A DNA stretch of 58,472 nucleotides from Fibrobacteria bacterium. GTDB lineage: Bacteria > Fibrobacterota > Fibrobacteria > UBA5070. The stretch spans positions 1 through 58,472 of the forward strand of contig JACKCV010000008.1 of the NCBI GenBank assembly GCA_020633825.1, given 5' to 3'. The notes below the pieces were generated by a model. The model made no database searches. It was not told the DNA's origin and saw only the letters and a list, made by a program, of their open reading frames with translations. The translations under genes were made by a program, and so were the position numbers. Of the stretch, positions 36,301 through 45,900 are shown in pieces. How positions within the stretch are numbered: the stretch's first letter is position 1; each line of letters begins with the position of its first letter.

Positions 36301-37582
36301 CAATCTGTCGCGGCTCGAAGTGCGAATGGTGAATACCTCCGATCGACCCGTGGAAGGGTGGAATCTGACGTTCTGGTTCCATGCCGATTCGGGCCGACAT
36401 CCCATTCTGGAGCAATATTGGATGGCTGGAGCCACAGCAAGTTTGGAAAAAGTACAGGATGCCTGGTACCGAGTCAGGGTGACCGGTGCGGATGTGCTGC
36501 CAGCGGGGGGGACGTTCCCCTCGGGGGATGCCTTGCAACTGGGAGTCCACGATAGCGACTGGTCTCCCTGGGCACTGGTAGGCCCAGGTGAATCGCCCTC
36601 CTCCGATTGGGCCGAATGGAAGGGTGTGGTCCTGTCCGACGCCCATGGTCGCATTGTGTCGGGATCTGTCCCGAACCTCGACCGTTTGGCGTATCGCATC
36701 GGTCCCGATCTGAAGGTCGAATCGTTCGATGCTTCAAACGGCGATCCAAATTTGAGCAGCGTGCGCGTCCGGATCCGCAATGAAGGGAACGGAGGTTTGG
36801 GTGCCTTCGTGGCTCGCTACTGGTTCGATGCGCCACTTGACCGGGAGCCCGTGGTGGAGCCCTACTCGCTACCCACAGGCTGCCGTGTCGGACTGTCGAG
36901 TCCTTCGCAGGGTTCTTGGACAGCCGATCTTACTTGCGACCACTTGTTCGCGGGAGCCGAGCAAGAATTCCAGTTCGGATTGCATGACCGGCAATGGCGA
37001 TCCTGGGATCGCTCGCTCGAGCTCTCGGCCAATGGATCCACCACTTGGGCTTCCAATGAGGCGATCTTCGTGGAACTTTCGGATGGGTTTCGTCTCCATG
37101 GCCGCTGGGATGCCCTGCGCGCGCCAGGATCTTCGGTTGAACCATTTGATCCCTCAGGCCCATCTGATCCATCCGATCCGGGAACCGGTACGAATGAGCT
37201 GGAGGTGCTGGGGCAACGATTGGAATACGGCAACCAGACCCATGTCCGTTTGGCCGTCCGCAACCAAGGCGACCAGGTTGTAGATGGATTCCGGCTGCGA
37301 TACGACTTGGCCTCCGCGACAGCGGATCCGGAGCTCGAGACTCCTTCACTGGCGGGTTGCGAGGCGCATCTTGAAACCAACTCCGAACCCCACTCGGTGG
37401 TCCTGGATTGTTCGCGCGTGCAGGTCGCACCAGGGAAGGTGTTCCCAGATCCGGCGGGAACGCTGTTCTGGTTCCATTGGACCGACTGGTCGCCGATCAG
37501 CGGCTCGACACACGGCTCGCAGCTGGACGCGACCATGCAGCCGGTGTCGACGGTGACTCTCCTTTCCGGAGGCGCACCTTGA
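33341..37582 (+). CDS. PGAP1/lipase-like alpha/beta hydrolase with three C-terminal CBM3-like modules
   Basis: This is a 1,413-residue protein as read from the ATG at 33341, which has no ribosome site. The real start is probably 33283 or 33226 through the poly-C tract. The N-terminal strand ILFVHGVGNDAHDWG begins the alpha/beta-hydrolase fold. The nucleophile elbow is AHSQGG with Ser418, followed by HVVTLGTPHLGSAVV, as in PGAP1-like lipases/esterases. Residues about 960-1,410 contain three related beta-modules, each with a DWS or QWRSW motif: LGVHDSDWSPWALVGP, FGLHDRQWRSWDRSLE and FWFHWTDWSPISGSTHG. They resemble CBM3-like carbohydrate-binding domains. A Pro/Asp-rich linker (DPSGPSDPSDPGTGT) precedes the third. 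The stop overlaps the next gene. I infer a secreted esterase acting near polysaccharide. Confidence 0.78.
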   Translation: MNEALGVEQDAQGHRRLTYPILFVHGVGNDAHDWGVDFAFDRCLNPQATATAVGQPQEEREELIPGNPSNGPGFLVTRIHGGVDVSGTVVCADGREFPWTRTYPIGGGNFKHGIHEAPAFIMPRMYLEGGVLFATLDGAVKDPNQWLPSPQFVQEHVAEDWASKKGLRSLDWVGKPANLPPAGVDNLVMSYDEGTIPAFLAGRGSSEQGFDLDRSFDKDHPERGINQNGLYFFSSMRLEGCSSEDWQFDLAEAHSHWELGEGRDVSGNGSFWLYMPSLFADLSVNVVCTETGYRQNGIRIPAQRIYHATTEVAAWAEEPQTTFAFDPTSGSASYSFTGTTVGTHAGESFLDLRELVEGNLGSLVVRTLDGFVLPHWEEGIRGQSGQLHERIREVLDDFYGEGGWQNNPEARIDIVAHSQGGVVVREMVRGVLAESEVDPLDPISKIGHVVTLGTPHLGSAVVTDAQLIQQGHPDPTALDEMERFGALGRNKAQFISDEYHLLATGTVPLALPTPVRFGLHMAVAGHPYLQGAVDALENLPNLEVQLYNKGLIRGFRAEGTLAGFEVFDKSFDIGDATTRLDAIFQASHLAWSEESPFIERLRDAHFPMRPDGSMLSITTLRSNRTGSILRVLMENAPSVLSEDFCIEAIARQKLGYWPRTMLESVMGPLDALCSGGLPGILQRNGFADDWILMSQEVGRFDDGWSEKGDFVVEASSQQGADIWGRHKEWVDGPTLPNPLIPGRYLPRNEFFASRRFAMENVAHGTLELPDWGNIDGVCRTRPGEHLMYLDVWEALQHPPLPGREPPGTSIAYGARDWCRLEEKMAAGVPGTYDGAVLNAEHSGDFDLHSNLETQGTLLAARSLSVTALTGDRISIHQSASTGTILDVCHNSECEPSYVFSPDMAEEVRLRRSGDAWLAAARFGNSWLEKSFQAQLPQAVRSQRITARRGAWELTGRPSLWGNLGRTDLPVDPVAALRVEVRDPQPQANLSRLEVRMVNTSDRPVEGWNLTFWFHADSGRHPILEQYWMAGATASLEKVQDAWYRVRVTGADVLPAGGTFPSGDALQLGVHDSDWSPWALVGPGESPSSDWAEWKGVVLSDAHGRIVSGSVPNLDRLAYRIGPDLKVESFDASNGDPNLSSVRVRIRNEGNGGLGAFVARYWFDAPLDREPVVEPYSLPTGCRVGLSSPSQGSWTADLTCDHLFAGAEQEFQFGLHDRQWRSWDRSLELSANGSTTWASNEAIFVELSDGFRLHGRWDALRAPGSSVEPFDPSGPSDPSDPGTGTNELEVLGQRLEYGNQTHVRLAVRNQGDQVVDGFRLRYDLASATADPELETPSLAGCEAHLETNSEPHSVVLDCSRVQVAPGKVFPDPAGTLFWFHWTDWSPISGSTHGSQLDATMQPVSTVTLLSGGAP

Positions 37583-38985
37583 CCGGGCGGTTGGGAATCG
37601 TCCTCGGGCTGGCTTTGGTCGCTTGGGGTTGTGGGGACACCGCTACGGTTCCCGCTCCGCTACCGAAGGTGTTGTTGCAAGATCCCCCTGGTTACCAGGA
37701 TGGATGGCGCGACGCGGGATTCCGTAAGGATCCAGCCGACCCGAGCACCGTTTCCAATGTGCTTCGAGATCCGAATGCCGACGATACGGCCACGCTGAAA
37801 TACGTCTGGGGGTGGTGGCCTGCTTATCGGCTGGAGGCTTATGGGGATACGCTGTTTGTTCAGGGCGGGGGGGATCTAGATGGTTCTGGATTCTACCGCC
37901 ACGTGGCTGGAAAGGCGGGATATGAACTGATCACCCTGCCTCAGGGGGACCGTGCGAGAAACATGTGGCGGGGGACCTCTGGCTTGGTGTTTTTTGGGAT
38001 CCGAACGCATCGAATTTGGATTCTGGATCCCTGGACCGGCCGTTGGACCTCTACCCCAAAGAACTACAACGATTCTAGTTGGGTGCTTACAGGGCCGTCC
38101 GCCAATCTTGGCGATACGGTTTTTTTCCAGAGACTTGGCCGTCGCTGTAAAGGGCTCACCTGCGACACAGTCACGACAGGGGTCTTCTTCATCGATGCCC
38201 GCACCGGCGAGTACCGGGACATGCCCGGGACACCTTGGTCGACGGATTCCGCGGCCCATATGAATTCAGTGATGGGCGTGATCGACGGAAAAATCGTCGG
38301 GGAATCTGGGCCGGATCTGGCCTACTGGAATCCTGGGGCGGGAGAATGGGAACCGTTTCCCACGAATGACCGCAACGGTAAGTCCCTTGTCGGGGGAGGG
38401 ATCTACGGGTTTGCCCACTTCGGGGATCGAACCTATGCCGGAGGGTTTACCGGAAGCTACACCTATCAGGCGGGCGTTTGGGATACCATCGCCAACCAGG
38501 GGATCTACGCCGGTGGCAGGGCGACCCACCGCTGGGGCTGGATGTCGGGGTTCAAGGTCATCGACGACACCTTGTATGCCTATGGCAGTTCGGTCCGCCG
38601 TTACAATCCCTCTGCACAGCGCTTCGAAGAAATCGCATGGAGTTTTGAATCGGGCACTCTCCCCCCGGGATCGATCTATGCGAACAAGAACCAGGGCTGC
38701 TTCCACATGGGCGACGTCCGTGACATTGCCAAGATTGGCGACACCGTGTACGCGGCGACTGTGATCGGCTTGTGGAAGATCGCGGTGTCCCATACGGTGG
38801 TTTGCCCGACGGTGTACAACGGTGACGACACCTGCGGACGAGTCGCGAAGCTAGAAGCGTGCATTTCCGATCCCGACGTGTACTGCTGCGACTACGACCA
38901 CACCGGGTTCACCCCTTGCGATGGCTGGATCTGCCCTGCCGCCCGCAAGGCATCCAACACCAACCCGGTCGCCCCGGGTCGCTGA
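37579..38985 (+). CDS. Putative lipoprotein with propeller-like body and Cys-rich tail
   Basis: This 468-residue protein begins at a TTG overlapping the hydrolase stop (TTGA), which gives a leader MTGRLGIVLGLALVAWGC. The lipobox at Cys18 is imperfect (Trp at -2). The body has repeated strands with GDT at turns (EAYGDTLFVQGGGDL, DDTLYAYGSSVRRYNP, IGDTVYAATVIGLWK), as in kelch or beta-propeller sensor proteins. The C-terminus holds eight cysteines in about 60 residues (CPTVYNGDDTCGR, ACISDPDVYCCDYD, PCDGWICP), suggesting a disulfide-rich module. No named family was recognised. Coupling with the hydrolase suggests a partner in binding or anchoring at the cell surface. Confidence 0.68.
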   Translation: MTGRLGIVLGLALVAWGCGDTATVPAPLPKVLLQDPPGYQDGWRDAGFRKDPADPSTVSNVLRDPNADDTATLKYVWGWWPAYRLEAYGDTLFVQGGGDLDGSGFYRHVAGKAGYELITLPQGDRARNMWRGTSGLVFFGIRTHRIWILDPWTGRWTSTPKNYNDSSWVLTGPSANLGDTVFFQRLGRRCKGLTCDTVTTGVFFIDARTGEYRDMPGTPWSTDSAAHMNSVMGVIDGKIVGESGPDLAYWNPGAGEWEPFPTNDRNGKSLVGGGIYGFAHFGDRTYAGGFTGSYTYQAGVWDTIANQGIYAGGRATHRWGWMSGFKVIDDTLYAYGSSVRRYNPSAQRFEEIAWSFESGTLPPGSIYANKNQGCFHMGDVRDIAKIGDTVYAATVIGLWKIAVSHTVVCPTVYNGDDTCGRVAKLEACISDPDVYCCDYDHTGFTPCDGWICPAARKASNTNPVAPGR

Positions 38986-39228
38986 GGTTCGCTTCGGCGC
39001 ATTCGGGTTTCATCGAGGAGTTTAGGCGGAGGAGCGCTCGGTGGAGATCATTCGCTCTGCCCGAAAAGGGATCGCCTCCCATCAGGCGGATGCCTCCCCG
39101 GCATCGGGCTCGACGATGATGGGAATCAAAGTGGCAAGCTCTTTCCGGGGCGAATGCCTCGCGATAGCCGACGGAAATCGTATCGTTGCCCCACCCAGGA
39201 TCTCCCACCATTCCTCCGGAGCCCTTCC
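38986..39228. other. Intergenic region with 6-bp hairpin
   Basis: GATGCC-TCCCC-GGCATC at 39089-39105 is a perfect hairpin without a T-run. No gene is supported here, except that the GH1 frame stays open back to an ATG at 39154. Confidence 0.35.
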
Positions 39229-40632
39229 TTGTCCGATTCCGAAGCACCCGCCTCGCCCCATGCCGATCCGCGTACCGTGGTGGTCCGCACTCCCGACTTC
39301 CCCGCCGGGTTCCTGTGGGGGGCCGCCACCTCGGCGTTCCAGATCGAGGGGGCGTGGGACCAGGACGGCAAGGGCGAATCCATCTGGGATCGGTTCTGCC
39401 ACACCCCCGGCAAGGTGCTCGACGGCGATGTCGGCGATGTGGCTTGCGACCACTACCATCGTTGGCGCGACGACCTGGATTTGATGGCCTCCATGGGCCT
39501 CAAGGCCTACCGGTTCTCGGTGGCCTGGTCGCGTGTCCTCCCTTCCGGGACGGGATCCGTCAACGGGGCGGGTTTGGACTTCTACGAACGCCTCGTGGAC
39601 GGTCTTCTGGAGCGAGGCATCGAGCCGTGCCCGACGCTCTACCACTGGGATCTCCCGCAGGCCCTGGAGGATCGAGGGGGATGGCTCGCGCGCGACACGG
39701 CCAAGGCCATGGGAGACTTCGCCGAGGTCATGGCCCGGCGGCTGGGTACCCGGGTGCGCCGCTGGATGACCATCAACGAAGGCGTGAACGCCGCCGACCG
39801 CGGGTATGGCACGGGCAAGTTCGCACCCGGCCTGAAACTGCCTCGCCGCGACGTGCTGCAGGCGCGCCACCATGTGATGCTCGCCCACGGGCACGGAGCC
39901 CGCGCCTTGCGCGACGTGCTGGGCCGCGACCACGTACAGGTGGGGTTCGTGCACGATCCCTGGCCCACCCTTCCCGCCACACCCGATGCAGCCGACGTGG
40001 CCCTGGCCCGCGAAACGTTCGTACGCGGCGCATCCTGGTGGCACGACCCGGTCTGGCGCGGACGTTATCCCGAGGCCGAATGGCTCGCCATGGGCCCAGA
40101 CGTGCCCGAGGTGTTGCCCGGGGAAATGGAACTGATCGGGGATCGACCCGACTTCATGGGGCTCAACCTCTATTCGGCCCAGCGGATCTCGGCCCGTCAA
40201 AACGACGGGAAGCCCTGGCTCCGCCCCCAGGCCCATCGCACCGATTTCGGATGGTACGTGGAACCCGAGATCGGTTACTGGATCCCGAAGTTCTGCGCCG
40301 ACGAGTGGAATCCTCCCGCCATCTTCATCACGGAAAACGGATGCGCCTGGGAGACCGGAGGATTGCACGATTCGTGGCGCACGGCCTATCATCGTCAATT
40401 TCTGACTGCATTGGCGCAGGCCTGCGACGAGGGCGTTCCCGTGCACGGGTACTTCGCGTGGTCGCTGATGGACAACTTCGAGTGGGCGGACGGGTTTTCC
40501 AAGCGTTTCGGGTTGGTGCACGTCGATTTCGCCACGCAGGAGCGCACCGTGAAGGATTCGGGGCATTGGTATTCCCGCGTGGCGCGCGAGAACCGCATCT
40601 GGGATCTGGGTCAAGGCGAAGCGCTGGGCTGA
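39229..40632 (+). CDS. Glycoside hydrolase family 1 beta-glucosidase-type enzyme
   Basis: This enzyme of about 467 residues is predicted cytoplasmic, with no signal peptide. GH1 marks: FPAGFLWGAATSAFQIEGAW at the start, YRFSVAWSRVLPSGTG, PTLYHWDLPQALED, the acid/base region WMTINEG (Glu184) and the nucleophile region FITENG (Glu369), then WSLMDNFEWADGFSKRFGLV. It releases terminal beta-linked sugars from oligosaccharides. The acid/base motif normally reads NEP; here it is NEG, with the Glu kept. The TTG at 39229 has GGAG 8 nt upstream and begins near the usual family N-terminus, while an in-frame ATG at 39154 would add 25 residues. The substrate (cellobiose or similar) is inferred from the family. 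Confidence 0.93.
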   Translation: MSDSEAPASPHADPRTVVVRTPDFPAGFLWGAATSAFQIEGAWDQDGKGESIWDRFCHTPGKVLDGDVGDVACDHYHRWRDDLDLMASMGLKAYRFSVAWSRVLPSGTGSVNGAGLDFYERLVDGLLERGIEPCPTLYHWDLPQALEDRGGWLARDTAKAMGDFAEVMARRLGTRVRRWMTINEGVNAADRGYGTGKFAPGLKLPRRDVLQARHHVMLAHGHGARALRDVLGRDHVQVGFVHDPWPTLPATPDAADVALARETFVRGASWWHDPVWRGRYPEAEWLAMGPDVPEVLPGEMELIGDRPDFMGLNLYSAQRISARQNDGKPWLRPQAHRTDFGWYVEPEIGYWIPKFCADEWNPPAIFITENGCAWETGGLHDSWRTAYHRQFLTALAQACDEGVPVHGYFAWSLMDNFEWADGFSKRFGLVHVDFATQERTVKDSGHWYSRVARENRIWDLGQGEALG

Positions 40633-40648
40633 GCGAGGTCGGATCCCT

Positions 40649-40681
40649 TCCCGCCCAGGGGCCAGCGGGGACGGGGCGGGA
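40649..40681. terminator. Hairpin after GH1 gene
   Basis: TCCCGCCC (40649-40656) pairs with GGGCGGGA (40674-40681), an 8-bp GC-rich stem with a 17-nt loop, starting 17 nt after the GH1 stop. There is no T-run. It is probably a transcript end or processing site. Confidence 0.45.
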
Positions 40682-41005
40682 GCTCCGCATCATCCGGTGG
40701 TCTTGCGGGTGCGCTTGCGTTCGTCCCCTGGATGCCGGTTCGGCCTCCTCCCAGGGCGGCGCGGGCAATGGGCGTCTGCCGAGCGATCCAACGCAAGCGA
40801 TGCCCATGGGTGGAGAGTCGGAGAGGCGCTTTCCCGACATATTATTTCCGTCTCGATGCCCCACGCCCTCCCCTCCGACGCCCCCCGTGCTCCGACCCCC
40901 TCGCCAAACGCCGGGGGAGTTCCACTCGCCAGCCACCCTGCCCCCGTTTTGCCACCGGGACACCTGGGTCCCGAAGGGAACGCGTTGAGGTTCCCCTCGA
41001 AGTCG
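40682..41005. other. Intergenic region upstream of lipoprotein gene
   Basis: The coding frame of the lipoprotein is open far upstream, but a signal peptide appears only at 41006. A TATTAT at 40840-40845 may be a -10 element; no matching -35 was found. Confidence 0.35.
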
Positions 41006-42490
41006 ATGCGTCCGCGCCGGGTCCTCAAGCTCTGCGCGCTCTGGGCGGGGTTTTCCATGCTTCTTCCAGGGTGTCGGAAGGATCCGCCTCCGCAAGCCCT
41101 TTCCGAGTCCGGTGCGGATTCGGTCGTGTCGATTCCTGTCGCGAAGTCGTCCTTGGAGGGCGTGGAGGAGTCGCTTCGCTGGTGGGTATGGGAAACCGCG
41201 TCCCGCAATGGCCTCGAACTCGTGGATTCCCTGGTGATCCGACGCTCCGGCGAAACATGGGTGGTCGATCTCACGAATCTGCCGATCTGGACCTTGCCCG
41301 AGGAGGACCACGCCTTCCAGGTGGGGCGCACCTTTCCCGACTCCATACGGATCGACGGTGCGGGGATCTGCGGCGACCTCCCGGAAGATGTCCCGCCGTG
41401 GCTGGATCGTGTCGCTCCCGGTTGGCGGGCTCGACAGGCTTGCGGAGGGGCCGCGGAGGGAGCGCGATTGCGTCGGTGGATGGCCGCGGAGTCGGGCAAG
41501 GTGGTCGCCCAGCGAGTCCGGCTTCAAGGGAAGGACGGTCCGATCGAGGACTTGGTGTTGTCCTGTTCAGGATCCAAGGAACTCAATGTGGGGCGACTGG
41601 CGGGCTTTCGTTCGCTGCGGTCGGTGGAGCTGCAGGGGTGCCACCTTTCCCAGAAGGAGGAGTTCGGGTCTTCCACGATGGTCCAGTACATGTTGAAGTA
41701 TCTGCCGGTGCGGAAATTCGTCCTGCGGGACGTCTACGCCCCTCGGCTGAATTTCCGATCGATGCCCCAGGTGGACAGCTTGGAGATCCGCGGAGGAGAC
41801 ATCTCCTGGCTGGATCTGCCGGCTCGTTGTCCGGAGGGGGAGGAGGATTGTCCCGAAGAACTGCGGGTGTATCCGGATTGGATCATTTTGAGGGATGTTC
41901 CCATCGTCCATCCGCGCCAAATCGAGCAGATCGGTCCGATCGCCGATTCCTTCGACGGTCCGGAACTCACCGCCGAGGAGTACCAGGTCATCGAAACCTC
42001 CCGAGCCGTGGTGGGCGACTTTTTCGAGATCTCCTCCGAATGGACGTCCGATCTGCTCGTGGTCAATCCCACTCCCTTTCCCGAAGATCGGTTGCCGACG
42101 CATACCTCCATCAAGGATCTGCGCGCGCGGGGAGTGGTGCCGGGTGTCTTCTCCTGTGTGCGGACCGACAACTATCTGGGCGAGGTCTATATGGTCGGCC
42201 CCTTCGCGACCTGGACGGGGGAAGAGGGGCTGGTTCTGGTGGGAGATTTCGGTTCCGTCGCTGGGCTGGAACCGGGCATGAGCCAATCCGAGGTCGAGGA
42301 AGCGTTCCCCGGGGCAATCCTTTCGGTTCCCTCGCACACGGTATGGGCCAATGCCTTCCGCATCCAACTGGTGGCGGTGTTCGAGGCCGACGCCTTGGCG
42401 GCGCTCTACCTTCCCCAGGGCTGCAAGGCGATGTGGACCTTCACCGAGATCCGCGGCAGGAAACCGCAAGAGGCCGAAGAAGGAGATTAG
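41006..42490 (+). CDS. Hypothetical lipoprotein with leucine-rich-like strand repeats
   Basis: This 494-residue lipoprotein begins at the ATG at 41006, giving a basic N-terminus (MRPRRVLKL) and lipobox LLPGC (Cys23). Residues about 190-300 have a spacing like leucine-rich repeats (GFRSLRSVELQGCHL, VRKFVLRDVYAPRLNFRSM, VDSLEIRGGDISWLDL). Toward the C-terminus, LEPGMSQSEVEEAFPGA resembles SmpA/BamE-type start-of-repeat motifs in bacterial lipoproteins. No family was recognised with confidence. A short hairpin follows the stop. It is not clearly in one operon with the GH1 gene (about 370 nt apart). Confidence 0.7.
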   Translation: MRPRRVLKLCALWAGFSMLLPGCRKDPPPQALSESGADSVVSIPVAKSSLEGVEESLRWWVWETASRNGLELVDSLVIRRSGETWVVDLTNLPIWTLPEEDHAFQVGRTFPDSIRIDGAGICGDLPEDVPPWLDRVAPGWRARQACGGAAEGARLRRWMAAESGKVVAQRVRLQGKDGPIEDLVLSCSGSKELNVGRLAGFRSLRSVELQGCHLSQKEEFGSSTMVQYMLKYLPVRKFVLRDVYAPRLNFRSMPQVDSLEIRGGDISWLDLPARCPEGEEDCPEELRVYPDWIILRDVPIVHPRQIEQIGPIADSFDGPELTAEEYQVIETSRAVVGDFFEISSEWTSDLLVVNPTPFPEDRLPTHTSIKDLRARGVVPGVFSCVRTDNYLGEVYMVGPFATWTGEEGLVLVGDFGSVAGLEPGMSQSEVEEAFPGAILSVPSHTVWANAFRIQLVAVFEADALAALYLPQGCKAMWTFTEIRGRKPQEAEEGD

Positions 42491-42494
42491 AAGC

Positions 42495-42510
42495 GCGAGG
42501 AAATCCTCGC
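42495..42510. terminator. Hairpin directly after lipoprotein gene
   Basis: GCGAGGA (42495-42501) and TCCTCGC (42504-42510) form a perfect inverted repeat 4 nt after the stop. The tight loop implies a 6-bp stem with an AAAT loop in RNA. There is no T-run. Confidence 0.45.
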
Positions 42511-42907
42511 TGATCTACACGCCATGGTGCCGTGTGGAGGGGTTGGAGGGGCTGAACCCAAGGACGGCCTTGGCTGAGGGCGAAATCCTGAATCGATATC
42601 CAGTTCGGTCAACAAGGCGAAGTCTGCCCTTGGCGGAGGAGTTGTCTTTCATTGCGGTTCTTGACTCCTCCTTTATTGACCCAAGCTAAGATCCTCTTCA
42701 CTCCTCCCCTCAAGCATTTCCTTCTGAATCCACATAACTCATTGAAATTAATGGACTTAGAGCAAGCAACGGCTGCACAGTGGAAACCAAATCGCATTAT
42801 ACCGTTTCCTCTTGGCAGAAATTGACCGTTCGATAGGGTTGGGAAAAAGGGATTCACCCATTAACCTTCTATCTCCCACTCGATTGCTTCTTGCCTCACC
42901 GGCCCCT
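42511..42907. other. AT-richer intergenic region before giant gene
   Basis: Base composition shifts to clearly higher AT than the rest of the window. No protein or RNA gene was recognised. The promoter of the giant gene must lie here. Confidence 0.45.
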
Positions 42908-42921
42908 CTCCCGTACGGGAG
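42908..42921. promoter_or_regulatory. Perfect 14-bp palindrome 25 nt before giant gene
   Basis: CTCCCGTACGGGAG is a perfect palindrome between the presumed promoter and the ribosome site (AGGA at 42936-42939). It could be an operator or a 5'-UTR hairpin. Confidence 0.5.
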
Positions 42922-42946
42922 CTGTGCTCCCACCCAGGATTTCGTT

Positions 42947-45900
42947 ATGAACCGCATCTGGCGTAACTTTGTCGCGAAAGGGATCTCGCGGTGGGCGCGA
43001 CGTCCATGCCGCTTTTTTCCACCCAAAATCGTGGTTATAGCAATCCTGTTCAGCGCCTTTTCCGTTCCGGCTCAGGACTGGTCCGTCCAATCTAGGCGTG
43101 GTCCTGGAACTAGCCGGAGTACCAGTGTGGGAATCCGATTGCTAGGCACTCCTGGTGCAATGGAACACGTTCTGCTACGCTACTATGGGGATTCATCGAC
43201 CTGGAAGCCAGGATCTTCGGCAATAGTCACGAATACGAGCTGCGGAAATGTGGGTGTTTCAGTCAATCCGCTTGTCCTTGGTGGTGCAGTTGTCGATTTC
43301 GATTTCACGCCTTCCCTCCTCGCTAATCTCGGAGAGTGTGAGATTGTCGCAGAAATCACTTCGCCGATAGAGCGTTCTTTTGATGCCGACCCCTCCATTC
43401 CCTCCGGAGAATCCTGGGCCCCCACCCGGGGGCTCCCTGTATGGGTTTCCGGGCGACTGGTTTCCGGCGAGCTGCCCTCCAGCCCCCTACCGGGTATCCA
43501 CAGACCCTCCGACTTGGATCTGAGGGACTTCGTCCTTTGGGGATCAACCGGTGTTCGAATTTGCGATCGCATTCATATTGATGGAGGCTGGATCGGGTCG
43601 AATGCGGAGGTAAACCAAGGTGTTGAGGCGCGCTCCGAGGGGATTTCTGCCAGGGGCACTGTCTATTTACGGGAACGTGCAAAGGTCTTGTCGGATGTAG
43701 TTTCTCCAGCAGTTGTGCAGCAAAATGCAGTTGATATCTTTGGAGTTCACGAGATTTCAACCCCAACTCCGCGAAGCGTTCCATCTCGGTACGTGACGCC
43801 TGGAACCGAGGATGTCTCTGTTTGGGGTGGACAGTCCATTCATCTTGTCCCGGGAGTTTATAGGGACCTGCACGCGTGGTCTGGTGCAAAGGTGCATCTC
43901 TCGGCAGGTCAGTACACTTTCCGTTCCTTCAAAATGGAAACCGACGATAGCTTGGTTGTCGAAGCTTCGGCGGGTGCCGTTCAATTGGAGATCCAAGCAG
44001 ATTTCCAGATTGGAGATCGATCAAAGGTCGTGGTGGAAAATGCGGAGGCGAGGTCGTTCCAGGTCCATTCCGAACAGTCGAGTGTTCTGAGGATTGGATG
44101 TGACGTTGTCTTCGTTGGATGGCTGGAAGCGCCCCATTCCACGATCGATGTTTTCTCCAGGACCATAATCCGTGGAGCTCTACATGGCAACGAGATCATT
44201 CTCGAGCCCGATGTTGGAAGTATTACCGGGGGTGTGAGGAATCGTCCCCCCCAGATCGTTTCCCTATCCGATAGCTCCGCCACAGTGGGATCGCCATGGT
44301 CATATTGGCCTTCGGCCAACGATCCGGACGGTGATCTCCTCGCTTGGGGGATGGATCCGAATTCTGCGGGTCCAGTTTGCGATCCCTCCTCAGGCAGATT
44401 GGCGTGGACCCCAGAGGATACGGCGCGAGTTATTTTTAACCTCGTCGTCGAGGATGGTCACGGAGGTGCGGACCGCCAAACCGTTGTGATTCATCCAATC
44501 AATCCCAACCGTGCGCCCGTGATCACCTCGATCGCTCCGATTTCGGTTGTGGAAGGCGCTTCGTATTCGTACACGGTGGTAGCGACAGATGCCGACGGGG
44601 ATGTGCTCTCCTATGTGTCGGGGGAATTGCCAGAGGGAATGACCTTCGACGTGTCGACTCGGGCCTTCGCTTGGACTCCGGGATATGACGCGGCCGGTAG
44701 CTACCCGCTCTCTGTGACGGTGACAGACGGTAAGGGCGGGGAAGCCACGCAGGCGTGGACGTTGGATGTCGTCGACGCCAATCGTGCGCCTGTGATTACT
44801 TCGACCGCTCCGACTTCGATTGTGGAAGGCGCTTCGTATTCGTACACGGTTGTAGCGACAGATGCCGACGGGGATGTGCTCTCCTATGTGTCGGGGGAAT
44901 TGCCAGAGGGAATGACCTTCGACGTGTCGACTCGGACCTTCGCTTGGACTCCGGGATATGACGCGGCCGGTAGCTACCCGCTCTCTGTGACGGTGACAGA
45001 CGGTAAGGGCGGGGAAGCCACGCAGGCGTGGACGTTGGATGTCGTCGACGCCAATCGTGCGCCTGTGATTACTTCGACCGCTCCGACTTCGGTTGTGGAA
45101 GGCGCTTCGTATTCGTACACGGTTGTAGCGACAGATGCCGACGGGGATGTGCTCTCCTATGTGTCGGGGGAATTGCCAGAGGGAATGACCTTCGACGTGT
45201 CGACTCGGACCTTCGCTTGGACTCCGGGATATGACGCGGCCGGTAGCTACCCGCTCTCTGTGACGGTGACAGACGGTAAGGGCGGGGAAGCCACGCAGGC
45301 GTGGACGTTGGATGTCGTCGACGCCAATCGTGCGCCTGTGATTACTTCGACCGCTCCGACTTCGGTTGTGGAAGGCGCTTCGTATTCGTACACGGTTGTA
45401 GCGACAGATGCCGACGGGGATGTGCTGACCAACACGGCTGGCGCGCTTCCCGAAGGAATGACCTTCGACGTGTCGACTCGGACCTTCGCTTGGACTCCGG
45501 GATATGAAGCGGCCGGTAGCTACCCGCTCTCGGTGACGGTGACGGACGGTAAGGGCGGGGAAGCCTCGCAGGCGTGGACGCTGGATGTCGTCGATGCCAA
45601 TCGTGCGCCGGTGATCACCTCGATCGCTCCGACCTCGGTTGTGGAAGGCGCCTCGTATTCGTACACGGTTGTAGCGACAGATGTCGACGGGGATGTTCTC
45701 TCCTATGTGTCGGGGGTATTGCCAGAGGGAATGACCTTCGACGTGTCGACTCGGACCTTCGCTTGGACTCCGGGATATGATGCATCAGGAAGCTACCCGC
45801 TCTCGGTGACGGTGACGGACGGCAAGGGCGGGGAAGCCTCGCAGGCGTGGACGTTGGATGTCGTCGACGCCAATCGTGCGCCGGTGATCACCTCGACCGC

